This document shows positions 40,922 through 48,849 of a stretch of 64,000 nt of DNA, piece by piece. Each line of letters begins with the position of its first letter. The first letter of the stretch is position 1. The position numbers and the translations under genes are program-made. Under the pieces are notes generated by a model, which had not been told where the DNA came from, did not search any database, and saw only the letters and a program-made list of their open reading frames with translations. The stretch lies in the NCBI GenBank assembly GCA_028690035.1, contig JAQVCA010000002.1:124001-188000 (forward strand), given 5' to 3'. This stretch comes from Comamonas sp. GTDB lineage: Bacteria; Pseudomonadota; Gammaproteobacteria; Burkholderiales; Burkholderiaceae_C.

Positions 40922-41970
40922 TTGACGGTTCCTTTCTGCCAGACCAGCACGCGATCGCGCACAGCAAACAGCAGGCTGATCAAGCCCGAGCACAGCAGCG
41001 CCATCACCAGCAGCGCGCCGTACATGTTGGCGTAGGCCGCCCAGCCTTGCGCCCATTGCAAATACCAGCCCAGACCGGCCTTGACGCCCATCATCTCGGC
41101 GGTAATCAGCACCGAAAACGCACCGCCCAGGCCCATAAAGATGCCCACAAACACCTGTGGCAGCGCTGCCGGAATGGCCACGCGCCAGACCAAAAACCAT
41201 TCCGAAGCGCCCAGGGTGCGCGCCACGTCGTAATAGCTTTTGTTGACGTTGGCCACGCCCGACCAAGTGAGCACCGCCACCGGAAAGAAGGTGGCCAGCG
41301 CAATCAAAAAAATGGCCGCGCTAAAGCTGCTGGGTGCAAAGAAAAACGCCAGCGGCAACAAGGCCGATGCGGGCACTGGCCCCAAAAAGCGCAGCACTGG
41401 GTGCACCCAGTAACCAGCCACGCGCGACCAGCCAATCCACACGCCCAGCACAAAGCCTGCTATCGAGCCTAGGGCAATGCCAATCAGCAGCAAGCGCAGC
41501 GAGTGCAGCACCGAGGTGGCTAGGCGATCGAAGTCGTCCAGATACACCTCGATCAGGCTTTGCGGCGGCGCAAAAAATGGCGGTGGCAACACGCCCAGCT
41601 TGGCGGTAAGCACCTGCCACAGCGCCAGCGCTGCAGGCAGGGCCAGCAGCCAGGCCCCACCGGGGCGCAGCCACGCCACCAGCGGCGCTTTAGGCAGCAC
41701 AGCGGCCAGCAGCAAGGCCGCGCCCAGCACGATGCTGAGCCAGCCAAACTCCTGCGTATAGGCCCAGTCGCTAAAGCCAATTTCCTTGTTGGGCCACCAC
41801 CAAGTCAGCGCCCCCAAAGCCAGCCAGGCCAAGCCCGCCAGCGCACCTTGACGCCACCACAAGCGCGCGGCGCGTGCCGGGCGCTGCACGGGCGTGTACA
41901 GCTGGGCATCGCTGTGCGGCGCGGCGCTGGCCGAGGCGCCGTGGGAAGAAGAAGCCACAGCCGTGTTCAT
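40915..41970 (-). CDS. NitT/TauT-family ABC transporter permease
   Basis: Encodes 351 residues. The core is an SsuC/TauC-type permease, with the coupling motif ARTLGASEWFLVWRVAIPAA (positions about 250-270). It is roughly 90 residues longer at the N-terminus than typical SsuC, with two or three extra hydrophobic segments (LAGLAWLALGALTWWW, LSIVLGAALLLAAVL). It overlaps the binding-protein gene by 4 bp and the ATPase gene by 7 bp. Confidence 0.9.
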   Translation of the reverse strand: MNTAVASSSHGASASAAPHSDAQLYTPVQRPARAARLWWRQGALAGLAWLALGALTWWWPNKEIGFSDWAYTQEFGWLSIVLGAALLLAAVLPKAPLVAWLRPGGAWLLALPAALALWQVLTAKLGVLPPPFFAPPQSLIEVYLDDFDRLATSVLHSLRLLLIGIALGSIAGFVLGVWIGWSRVAGYWVHPVLRFLGPVPASALLPLAFFFAPSSFSAAIFLIALATFFPVAVLTWSGVANVNKSYYDVARTLGASEWFLVWRVAIPAALPQVFVGIFMGLGGAFSVLITAEMMGVKAGLGWYLQWAQGWAAYANMYGALLVMALLCSGLISLLFAVRDRVLVWQKGTVKW

Positions 41971-42995
41971 GACAACACATCCACCGCAATATGGTTGGCA
42001 AAGCGCACCGGATCGGTGCCGCGCTTGAGGATGCCTGCGCCACGGAAGTCGGCGGCAAAGTCGCGCACCTCATCGCGCAGGCGTGCACCTGCGGGGTGGT
42101 GCTGGTAGGTCAACTCAGCGAGCAGGCGCTGCAGGTCATCGACCTCAAACTTGGGCGTGTACTTGGCAAAAATGCGCGCCGATTCGTTGGGGTTTTCGGC
42201 CACGTACTGCGAGGCCTGCACCAGCGATCGCACCACCGCTGCAGCGTGCTGCTTTTCTTCGCGCACAAAGGTGCCACCGCCGCCGAGCACGCAGCAGATT
42301 TTTTCGGCGTATTCGCCCTTGGCGCTGTTGCCGATCTCAGCAAACACCCCCGGGTTGCGCTTTTCCAGCAGGTACAGGTTGGGGTCCCCGTCGGCAATGG
42401 CGTGGATCTCGCCCTTCTTGGCGGCCACGTCCAGCAAGTCGGCGGGGAAGACGCGCCATTCGACATCCTTATCCACGTCGATGCCCTGTTTGCTTAGGTG
42501 GATGGCAAAAAACTGCTTGGCCGGGCTGTTGAGGTCGGCCACGCCAATCACTTTGCCTTTGAGGGTGTTGACATCCTGGGTCACGCCTGCGGCCTTGACG
42601 CCCACAAAGCGCAAGCAGCCACCGTGCAGGCTGCCGATGAGCTTGACATCCAGCCCCGCCTCCAGCGGCTTGATCCAGCGGTGGATCAGGCCCACGCCCA
42701 CCTCGGCCTTGCCGGTGGCCAGCGCTTCGAGCAGCTGGTCGGCCGAGCCGCCCCAGTTGAGCACTTCCACTTGCAGGCCGTTTTGTTCGAAAAAGCCGCG
42801 CTCCAGGGCAATGGGCACCGGCACTTGGCAAAAGCTGGCCTGGCTCCAGGCCAAGGTCAGCTTGCGCGGTTGCGACTGGGCTACAGCAGGCCACAGGCTA
42901 GCGCCAGCCAGCACACCGGCAGCGGCGCCAGCGCCCACAAATTGGCGACGGCTCAAGGTGGGAGCCGGGGTAGATGCTTTGAGAAATTCACGCAT
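41967..42995 (-). CDS. NitT/TauT-family substrate-binding protein
   Basis: Encodes 342 residues from ATG 42993-42995. The N-terminus has a Tat-like signal (TLSRRQFVGAGAAAGVLAGA), so it may be exported folded. The mature part follows the SsuA/TauA pattern: ERGFFEQNGLQVEVLNWGGS, then LATGKAEVGVG, LKGKVIGVADLNSPAKQF. The ligand is probably an alkanesulfonate or similar small anion, judging from the sulfur-metabolism genes opposite. It is divergent from the gene at 43176 across 180 bp that holds an inverted repeat. Confidence 0.88.
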   Translation of the reverse strand: MREFLKASTPAPTLSRRQFVGAGAAAGVLAGASLWPAVAQSQPRKLTLAWSQASFCQVPVPIALERGFFEQNGLQVEVLNWGGSADQLLEALATGKAEVGVGLIHRWIKPLEAGLDVKLIGSLHGGCLRFVGVKAAGVTQDVNTLKGKVIGVADLNSPAKQFFAIHLSKQGIDVDKDVEWRVFPADLLDVAAKKGEIHAIADGDPNLYLLEKRNPGVFAEIGNSAKGEYAEKICCVLGGGGTFVREEKQHAAAVVRSLVQASQYVAENPNESARIFAKYTPKFEVDDLQRLLAELTYQHHPAGARLRDEVRDFAADFRGAGILKRGTDPVRFANHIAVDVLS

Positions 42996-43061
42996 GGTGC
43001 GCCTCCACTCAGATTCAAAAGAGTGAGCACGATAGGGCCAAGGCGCGCGCCTTCCAACGCG

Positions 43062-43089
43062 GAAATTCGTATATCGAAACTCGAATTTC
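43062..43089. promoter_or_regulatory. Inverted repeat between the divergent sulfur-related units
   Basis: GAAATTCG and CGAATTTC are inverted, 12 bases apart, in the 180-bp gap between the transporter operon (42995) and the sulfhydrylase gene (43176). Position and A+T content suggest a shared operator, perhaps for a LysR-type regulator such as CysB/Cbl; no regulator gene is nearby. Confidence 0.45.
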
Positions 43090-43175
43090 TTTGTAGCGCT
43101 CAGCGCTGGCTGGGCGCAGCATCCGGGGCCTTGAGCGACACCCACAAAACACCGCAAAAAACACTGGAATTTGTC

Positions 43176-44558
43176 ATGCACCCTAACGATTCAGCCGCAG
43201 CCGCCACACCCCAGGCCGCACCCTTGGCTAGCACCTGGCAGGCCGACACCATCGCCTTGCACGCGGGCTACAACGCGCTGCAGCACCAACGCAGCGCAGC
43301 GGTGCCGATTTACCAAACCACCTCGTTTGTCTTTGAAGACGCGCAGCAAGGCGCCGACCTGTTTGGTCTGGCCCAAGAGGGCCACATCTATGCGCGCACC
43401 GGCAACCCCACCCAAGCGGTGCTGGAGCAGCGCCTGGCCCAGCTCGAAGGGGGCGCGGCCGCCGTGGTGGTGGCCTCGGGCATGGCCGCCACCGATATAG
43501 CGCTGGCCACCATTGCACAGGCGGGCGACCACATCGTGCTGGCCTCAGCGCTGTATGGCGGCACGCACAACTTGATTCGCAACGTCCTGCAAGGGCGCGG
43601 CATCGACAGCACCATCGTGCCGCGCGGCGATCTGGAGGCGCTGCAAGCGGCCATCAGCCCACGCACCAAGGCGGTGTTTTTTGAGTCGGTGGGCAACCCT
43701 TCGGGCGATGTGGCCGACATTGCCCGCATCGCCGCCGTCGCCCACGCCCAGGGCGTAGCGGTGGTGGTGGACAACACCAGTGCCTCGCCGCTGCTGATCC
43801 AACCACTGGCGCATGGCGCCGATATCGTGGTGCATTCGGCCACCAAATACATCGGCGGCCACGGCAGTGTGCTGGGGGGCGTGATCATCGATGGCGGGCG
43901 CTTTGACTGGAATGCCCAGTCCCAGCGCTACCCGCAGCTGACCCAGCCCGAGGCGGCCTTTCACCACCTGATCTACACCCAGCGCTACCCCCAAGCGCCC
44001 TTTGCTGCGCGCGCACGCACCGTGGTGCTGCGCAATGGCGGGGCGGTGCTGCCTGCGCTGTCGTCTTTCTTGCTGCTGCAGGGGCTGGAGACGCTGGCGC
44101 TGCGCATGCAACGCATCAGCGACAACACCGCCGCCGTGCTGGCGTTTTTGCAAAGCCACCCGCTGGTGGCACGCATCAGCCATGTTGCCCTGCCCCAGCA
44201 CCCCGACCACGTGCACGCCCAGCGCTACCTGCGCCATGGTTTGCTGCCCGGCTTAGTCTCGTTTGAGCTGCACGGCGGGCGCGCCGCAGCGCAGCCGTTT
44301 TACGACGCGCTGCAGCTGTTTGTGCGCCTGGTCAACATTGGCGACAGCAAGTCGCTGGCCACGATTCCGGCCGAGACCACGCACCAGCAATTGAACGATG
44401 AAGAGCTGGCGCGCGCCGGTATCTCGCCGGGACTGGTGCGCCTGTCGATTGGCATTGAACACCCCCAGGACCTGTTGGCCGATCTGGCCCAGGCACTGGC
44501 CCAGATTCACCCCAGCAGCAGCACGGCGCCTGCTGCCGCAGCAGCGCTGGCCGCTTAA
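43176..44558 (+). CDS. O-acetylhomoserine aminocarboxypropyltransferase-like PLP enzyme
   Basis: Encodes 460 residues. It belongs to the Cys/Met metabolism PLP family: ALHAGYNALQHQRSAAVPIY, YARTGNPTQAVLEQRLAQLE, SGMAATDIAL, the PLP lysine in VHSATKYIGGHG, and an ending VRLSIGIEHPQDLLADL. The length (longer than about 390-residue MetB/MetC) and the QTTSFVFEDAQQGADLF segment favour O-acetylhomoserine sulfhydrylase, which makes homocysteine from O-acetylhomoserine and sulfide. The ATG at 43176 gives MHPNDSAAAA, then the conserved core; the longer frame upstream overlaps the transporter gene. Opposite a sulfonate-type importer, a role in using organosulfur-derived sulfide is likely. Confidence 0.88.
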   Translation: MHPNDSAAAATPQAAPLASTWQADTIALHAGYNALQHQRSAAVPIYQTTSFVFEDAQQGADLFGLAQEGHIYARTGNPTQAVLEQRLAQLEGGAAAVVVASGMAATDIALATIAQAGDHIVLASALYGGTHNLIRNVLQGRGIDSTIVPRGDLEALQAAISPRTKAVFFESVGNPSGDVADIARIAAVAHAQGVAVVVDNTSASPLLIQPLAHGADIVVHSATKYIGGHGSVLGGVIIDGGRFDWNAQSQRYPQLTQPEAAFHHLIYTQRYPQAPFAARARTVVLRNGGAVLPALSSFLLLQGLETLALRMQRISDNTAAVLAFLQSHPLVARISHVALPQHPDHVHAQRYLRHGLLPGLVSFELHGGRAAAQPFYDALQLFVRLVNIGDSKSLATIPAETTHQQLNDEELARAGISPGLVRLSIGIEHPQDLLADLAQALAQIHPSSSTAPAAAAALAA

Positions 44559-44625
44559 AGCGGCACCGTGCTGGCAGCTACACCGCTGTCTTCATTTCTT
44601 ACCCACTCGCTTCACTCTAATAATC

Positions 44626-45735
44626 ATGAGCACTGCAACCCTGACCAACCCCACCCTACCTGCGGCCACTGCGCCTGCCAGCGCTGCCCTGGCATCGCTA
44701 CCTGTCATCAACTTGGCCGAGCTGGACGACCCAGCCCTGCGCGATGGCTTTCACCGCAATCTGGCGCGCGTAGCACGCGATATTGGCTTTTTCTACCTCG
44801 AAGGCCACGGCATCGCACCCGAGCAAATCGAGCGCGTGGAGGCCATCTCGCGCCAGTTTTTTGCCTTGCCTGCTGCCGACAAGCGCAGCATCGCTATGGA
44901 GAACACGCGCCACTTTCGCGGCTACACCGGCGTGGGTGATGAGATCACCCGCCAGCGCCCCGATCTGCGCGAGCAAATCGACTTTGCCGACGAACTGCCG
45001 CCCGTGCCACTGAGCGCCGACACCCCCATCTGGTGGGGCTTGCAAGGCCCCAACCAGTGGCCCGATGCCCTGCCCGAACTGCGCAGCGACATCCTGCAAT
45101 GGCTCGATACCTGCCGCGCTGTGGCCAAGCGCCTGCTGCAAGCATTCATGGTGGCGCTGGAGCAGCCCGCCGATGCGCTGGATGCTTTGGTCGAAGCACC
45201 GCACAACAACCGCCTAAAAATCATCCACTACCCCGGCCAACCCGACAGCGCCTCGCAGCAAGGCGTGGGGCCGCACAAAGATGGCGGCCTCTTGACCTTG
45301 CTGCTGCAAGACCAAGTGGGCGGCCTGCAAGTGCAGACACCGCAAGGCTGGATCAATGTGCCCCCGCGCAAAAACGCCTTTGTGATCAATATCGGAGAGA
45401 TGCTGGAGCTGGCCACCAATGGCTACCTGCGCGCCAATGTGCACCAGGTGCTCTCGCCCGCCGCCGGGGTGAGCCGCTACTCGATTGCCTACTTCTACGC
45501 CCCCAGCCTGCACGCCCAGGAAATTCCACTGCTGCAATTACCGCAGCACTTGGCCAGCCAGGCACGCGGCCCCGAGAGCGATCCGCTCAATCCTCTGTTC
45601 AGCCACATTGGCACCAATGCCCTCAAGGGGCGCGTGCGCTCGCATTTGGCGGTGGCTGCCAAGTTCTATCCAGAGCAGCTGGAGCAGTTGCGCCTGACCC
45701 AACCTGGCGGCCTGCTGGTCGGCAGTGCGTACTGA
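44626..45735 (+). CDS. Isopenicillin-N-synthase-like 2-oxoglutarate/Fe(II) oxygenase
   Basis: Encodes 369 residues. The N-terminal DIOX_N segment (LPVINLAELDDPALR, RDIGFFYLEGHGI) is followed by the Fe(II)-binding HxD in GVGPHKDGGLLTLL, the distal His in NVHQVLSP and the 2-oxoglutarate-binding RYS in GVSRYSIAYFY. The substrate is unknown. It is 67 bp after the sulfhydrylase gene on the same strand, so it may release sulfur or modify a sulfur compound, but that is inference from position. Confidence 0.88.
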   Translation: MSTATLTNPTLPAATAPASAALASLPVINLAELDDPALRDGFHRNLARVARDIGFFYLEGHGIAPEQIERVEAISRQFFALPAADKRSIAMENTRHFRGYTGVGDEITRQRPDLREQIDFADELPPVPLSADTPIWWGLQGPNQWPDALPELRSDILQWLDTCRAVAKRLLQAFMVALEQPADALDALVEAPHNNRLKIIHYPGQPDSASQQGVGPHKDGGLLTLLLQDQVGGLQVQTPQGWINVPPRKNAFVINIGEMLELATNGYLRANVHQVLSPAAGVSRYSIAYFYAPSLHAQEIPLLQLPQHLASQARGPESDPLNPLFSHIGTNALKGRVRSHLAVAAKFYPEQLEQLRLTQPGGLLVGSAY

Positions 45736-46020
45736 GGCTGAGGTGCAAAGCACAGGCGTGCATCTTCTGCAGTGGGCCAAGGAGGATGTTTTCCTAAAGC
45801 AAACCTGCAAAAAAATCCAGCCAAAAAATCCAGAAATTTTTCCGTAAAAACCCTGGTTTTTGGCATGGTTTTGCCTGTTTTTGGGCTTTTCCTGCCCAAT
45901 CGGGTGGAGGGGCGTCGTGGGATTTGCGGTCTGCCTTGGCCGCTGCCTGCGAGGTAAAAGACCATAATCCCCCCCTTTTTGGTCTTCTCACCAGCCTTTC
46001 CGCCTTTTCTGGAGACTCCC
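45736..46020 (+). other. Intergenic region before the TRAP transporter genes
   Basis: 285 bp with A- and T-rich runs (45805-45880). No hairpin or clear promoter stood out. CTGGAGAC just before 46021 is the ribosome site of the small TRAP subunit gene. Confidence 0.4.
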
Positions 46021-46653
46021 ATGCAGGCACTGCTCAAACTCTCAAGGGCTATCGACGCCCTGAACGCCTTGGTGGGCCGGTACGTCATCTGGCTCATTCT
46101 TGCTGCCACGATCGTCAGTGGCCTCAACGCTGTGGTGCGCAAAGTTTTCAACTACAGCTCCAACGCTTTTCTGGAAGTGCAGTGGTACTTTTTTGCAGCC
46201 TCCTTCCTGCTGGCAGCGGGCTACACGCTGCTGGAAAAAGAACACGTCAAGGTGGACGTGATCAACGCCAAACTCAGCCTGCGCACGCGCGTGTGGATCG
46301 ATGTGCTGGGCTTTGCCTTCTTCCTTACGCCCATGTGCCTGCTGGTGCTGTACTACGGCGTGCCGTTCTTCTTGCAAGCACTGGAGTCGGGCGAGATGTC
46401 GGGCAACTCTGGTGGCCTGATTCGTTGGCCGGTGTACCTGTTCATTCCACTGGGCTTTGGCCTGCTGCTGCTGCAGGGGGTGTCCGAGTTCATCAAGCGC
46501 GTGGCCTTTCTGTGCGGCCTGATCGATGACCCCACCCTCAAAGTGCTCGAAAAAGCCCCTGAGGAGGAACTGGCCGAAGCCATCCGCAAGACCGAGGAAG
46601 AGGCCGCACGCCAAGCAGCGCGCAACCACACCAGCGGCGCAAAGAGCGCCTGA
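46021..46653 (+). CDS. TRAP transporter small membrane subunit (DctQ)
   Basis: Encodes 210 residues with four hydrophobic segments (about 20-40, 52-70, 93-115, 137-157), the DctQ topology. The segment SNAFLEVQWYFFAASFLLAAG carries the conserved Glu-x-Gln-W of the family (EVQWYFF). The C-terminal 40 residues are a charged cytoplasmic tail. It starts at 46021, directly after a good ribosome site, and the large subunit follows 28 bp later. Confidence 0.9.
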   Translation: MQALLKLSRAIDALNALVGRYVIWLILAATIVSGLNAVVRKVFNYSSNAFLEVQWYFFAASFLLAAGYTLLEKEHVKVDVINAKLSLRTRVWIDVLGFAFFLTPMCLLVLYYGVPFFLQALESGEMSGNSGGLIRWPVYLFIPLGFGLLLLQGVSEFIKRVAFLCGLIDDPTLKVLEKAPEEELAEAIRKTEEEAARQAARNHTSGAKSA

Positions 46654-46681
46654 GCACCTGAGCGCCAAGGACACTATCACT

Positions 46682-48460
46682 ATGGAATTCATTGCTACCA
46701 ATCTGGCCCCAATCATGTTCGCGGGGCTGATCTGCTTTTTGCTGCTGGGCTTTCCCGTGGCCTTCAGCCTGGGCGCCTGCGGCATATTTTTTGCCCTGAT
46801 CGGCATGGAGCTGGGCGTGCTGCCCGAGGCGCTGATGCAGGCGCTGCCGCTGCGCATCTACGGCATCATGCAAAACGAAACCATGCTGGCCATTCCGTTC
46901 TTCACGCTCATGGGGCTGATTCTGGAGCGCAGCGGCATGGCCGAAGACCTGCTCGATACCGTGGGCCAACTGTTTGGCCCCATTCGCGGTGGCGTGGCCA
47001 TCGCGGTGATTCTGGTGGGAGCCATGCTGGCGGCAACCACCGGCGTGGTGGCCGCGTCTGTCATCTCGATGGGCCTGATCTCGCTGCCCATCATGCTGCG
47101 CTACGGCTACGACCGGCGCGTGGCCACGGGGGTGATTGCCGCCTCGGGCACGCTGGCACAGATCATTCCGCCCTCGCTGGTGCTGATCATCTTGGCCGAC
47201 CAGCTTGGCCGCAGCGTGGGCGACATGTACAAGGGCGCCTTCATCCCCGGCTTCATGCTGGTGGGCTTTTACATGCTGTTCATCTTCTTGATGGCCATCT
47301 TTAAGCCGCACATGGTGCCCGCGCTGCCGCCCGAGGCGCGCAGCCTCAAGGAAAAAGACGGCTCCAATGGCCTGACCTCGCTGCTGGTGCTCACCGTACT
47401 GTGCGTGGGCGTGTCCATTTTTGCGGCGCAGCACATGACCACCATCCACAGCTGGTTCACCGGCGAAGTGGTGGAAAAAGTGGCCACAGACGAAACCATC
47501 GTCTTTTCGATGTGCTTTGGTGTGGCGCTGGCCTTTGTGGCGGCATCGATCAACCGCCTGACCGGCATGGGCCTGTTGTCGCAAGTGGCAGAAAAGGTCA
47601 CGTTTGTGCTGATTCCGCCGCTGCTGCTGATCTTCCTGGTGCTGGGCACGATCTTCCTGGGCGTGGCCACCCCCACCGAGGGCGGTGCCATGGGCGCCTT
47701 GGGCGCCATGATCCTGGCCCTCAGCCGCCGCCGCCTCAACTACCGCCTGCTGCGCCAAGCGCTGGTGGGCACCACCAAGCTGTCGTGCTTTGTGATGTTC
47801 ATCCTGATTGGCGCGACCCTCTTTGGCCTGACCTTCCAGGGCGTGGATGGCCCGCTGTGGGTGGAGCACCTGCTGGCCGATCTGCCTGGCGGTCAGCTGG
47901 GTTTCCTGATCCTGGTGAACCTCATGGTGTTTGTGCTGGCCTTCTTCCTGGACTTCTTTGAGCTGTCTTTCATCGTGGTGCCGCTGCTGGCGCCCGTGGC
48001 CGAGAAGCTGGGCATTGACCTGATCTGGTTTGGCGTGCTGCTGGCCGTGAACATGCAAACCTCGTTCATGCACCCGCCCTTTGGCTTTGCGCTGTTCTTC
48101 CTGCGTTCGGTGGCACCGGACAAGGAATACACCGACAAGGTCACGAAAAACCGCATTGCACCCGTCACCACCGAGCAAATTTACATGGGTGCGCTGCCCT
48201 TCCTGTTCATCCAGCTGGTGATGGTGAGCCTGATCATTGCCTTCCCGGGCATTGTGTCCAGTGGTATCGACGAGAAAGTTGAATACGACATGGACGCCAT
48301 CCGCAAACAGATGGAAGCCGCCATGCCCGAGTCCATGGACTTCGACGACCCCTTCATGGATGCCCCCGCCGCTGGCGCGGACGCAGAAGAAGACCCCTTC
48401 AAAGCCATGGAAACCATGGAAGGCGAAGCGGCCAGCACGCCCGCCGCGCCTGCCCAGTGA
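46682..48460 (+). CDS. TRAP transporter large membrane subunit (DctM)
   Basis: Encodes 592 residues. It is the ion-coupled translocating subunit, with many hydrophobic helices and family segments such as IPFFTLMGLILERSGMAEDL, then LAQIIPPSLVLIILAD, and FLGVATPTEGGAMGALGAM. It is about 165 residues longer than classical 426-residue DctM. The extra length is an internal segment (about 225-300) and a strongly acidic tail with several Met (after about 535). No DctP binding protein is encoded on either side, so the partner must be elsewhere. The substrate is unknown. Confidence 0.9.
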   Translation: MEFIATNLAPIMFAGLICFLLLGFPVAFSLGACGIFFALIGMELGVLPEALMQALPLRIYGIMQNETMLAIPFFTLMGLILERSGMAEDLLDTVGQLFGPIRGGVAIAVILVGAMLAATTGVVAASVISMGLISLPIMLRYGYDRRVATGVIAASGTLAQIIPPSLVLIILADQLGRSVGDMYKGAFIPGFMLVGFYMLFIFLMAIFKPHMVPALPPEARSLKEKDGSNGLTSLLVLTVLCVGVSIFAAQHMTTIHSWFTGEVVEKVATDETIVFSMCFGVALAFVAASINRLTGMGLLSQVAEKVTFVLIPPLLLIFLVLGTIFLGVATPTEGGAMGALGAMILALSRRRLNYRLLRQALVGTTKLSCFVMFILIGATLFGLTFQGVDGPLWVEHLLADLPGGQLGFLILVNLMVFVLAFFLDFFELSFIVVPLLAPVAEKLGIDLIWFGVLLAVNMQTSFMHPPFGFALFFLRSVAPDKEYTDKVTKNRIAPVTTEQIYMGALPFLFIQLVMVSLIIAFPGIVSSGIDEKVEYDMDAIRKQMEAAMPESMDFDDPFMDAPAAGADAEEDPFKAMETMEGEAASTPAAPAQ

Positions 48461-48490
48461 TCAACCGAGGGCAACACCACCCTCTGCACC

Positions 48491-48529
48491 AGCCCCTGGA
48501 GCCACCCGCGCCCCAGGGGCTTTTTTTTT
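48491..48529 (+). terminator. Intrinsic terminator after dctM
   Basis: AGCCCCTGG pairs with CCAGGGGCT across a 13-base loop, followed by nine T. Confidence 0.85.
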
Positions 48530-48550
48530 CATCTTTCTGCACAATACCGA

Positions 48551-48651
48551 TATAAAAAACATAGCTGCTGGCGCTTTTATTGCAATGGTTTAATGTTTAA
48601 TACGTATTGAAAGTCTTATGAAATAAGCGCTAACAGCTATGTTTTTTATAT
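48551..48651. repeat. Dispersed ATAGCTGCT element, long inverted pair
   Basis: ACATAGCTGCTGGCGCTT and AAGCGCTAACAGCTATGT are inverted copies at the two ends, about 60 bp of A+T-rich DNA apart. The outer flanks are also symmetric (ATAAAAAAC / GTTTTTTAT), so the whole unit is a near-palindrome of about 100 bp. Confidence 0.8.
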
Positions 48652-48849
48652 GCCGTACTGTGCGTGCCACATGTATGACCACCCAAGACTGCAGCAGGAG
48701 CGCTCCAAACCTTACGGTATAGTCACTGCGCCTATAGACGGTGATATAGGTGCCGTAAAGATTCGGGAGCACGGCGGGCGCGTCGACCTGCCGATCTGGG
48801 ACAAGCCGGTGTCGTCCGCATCCGTCGCCGCCCGACCAAAATTACACAA

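Larger units (their letters stand above)
48461..48849. other. Intergenic region between TRAP genes and type III restriction operon
   Basis: 389 bp with three parts: a terminator (48491-48529), an inverted dispersed repeat (48551-48651), and about 190 bp that should hold the promoter of the restriction operon. In the last part CCTATA and TATAGG are inverted around 8 bases (about 48731-48750), a possible operator. No gene is supported here. Confidence 0.5.
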
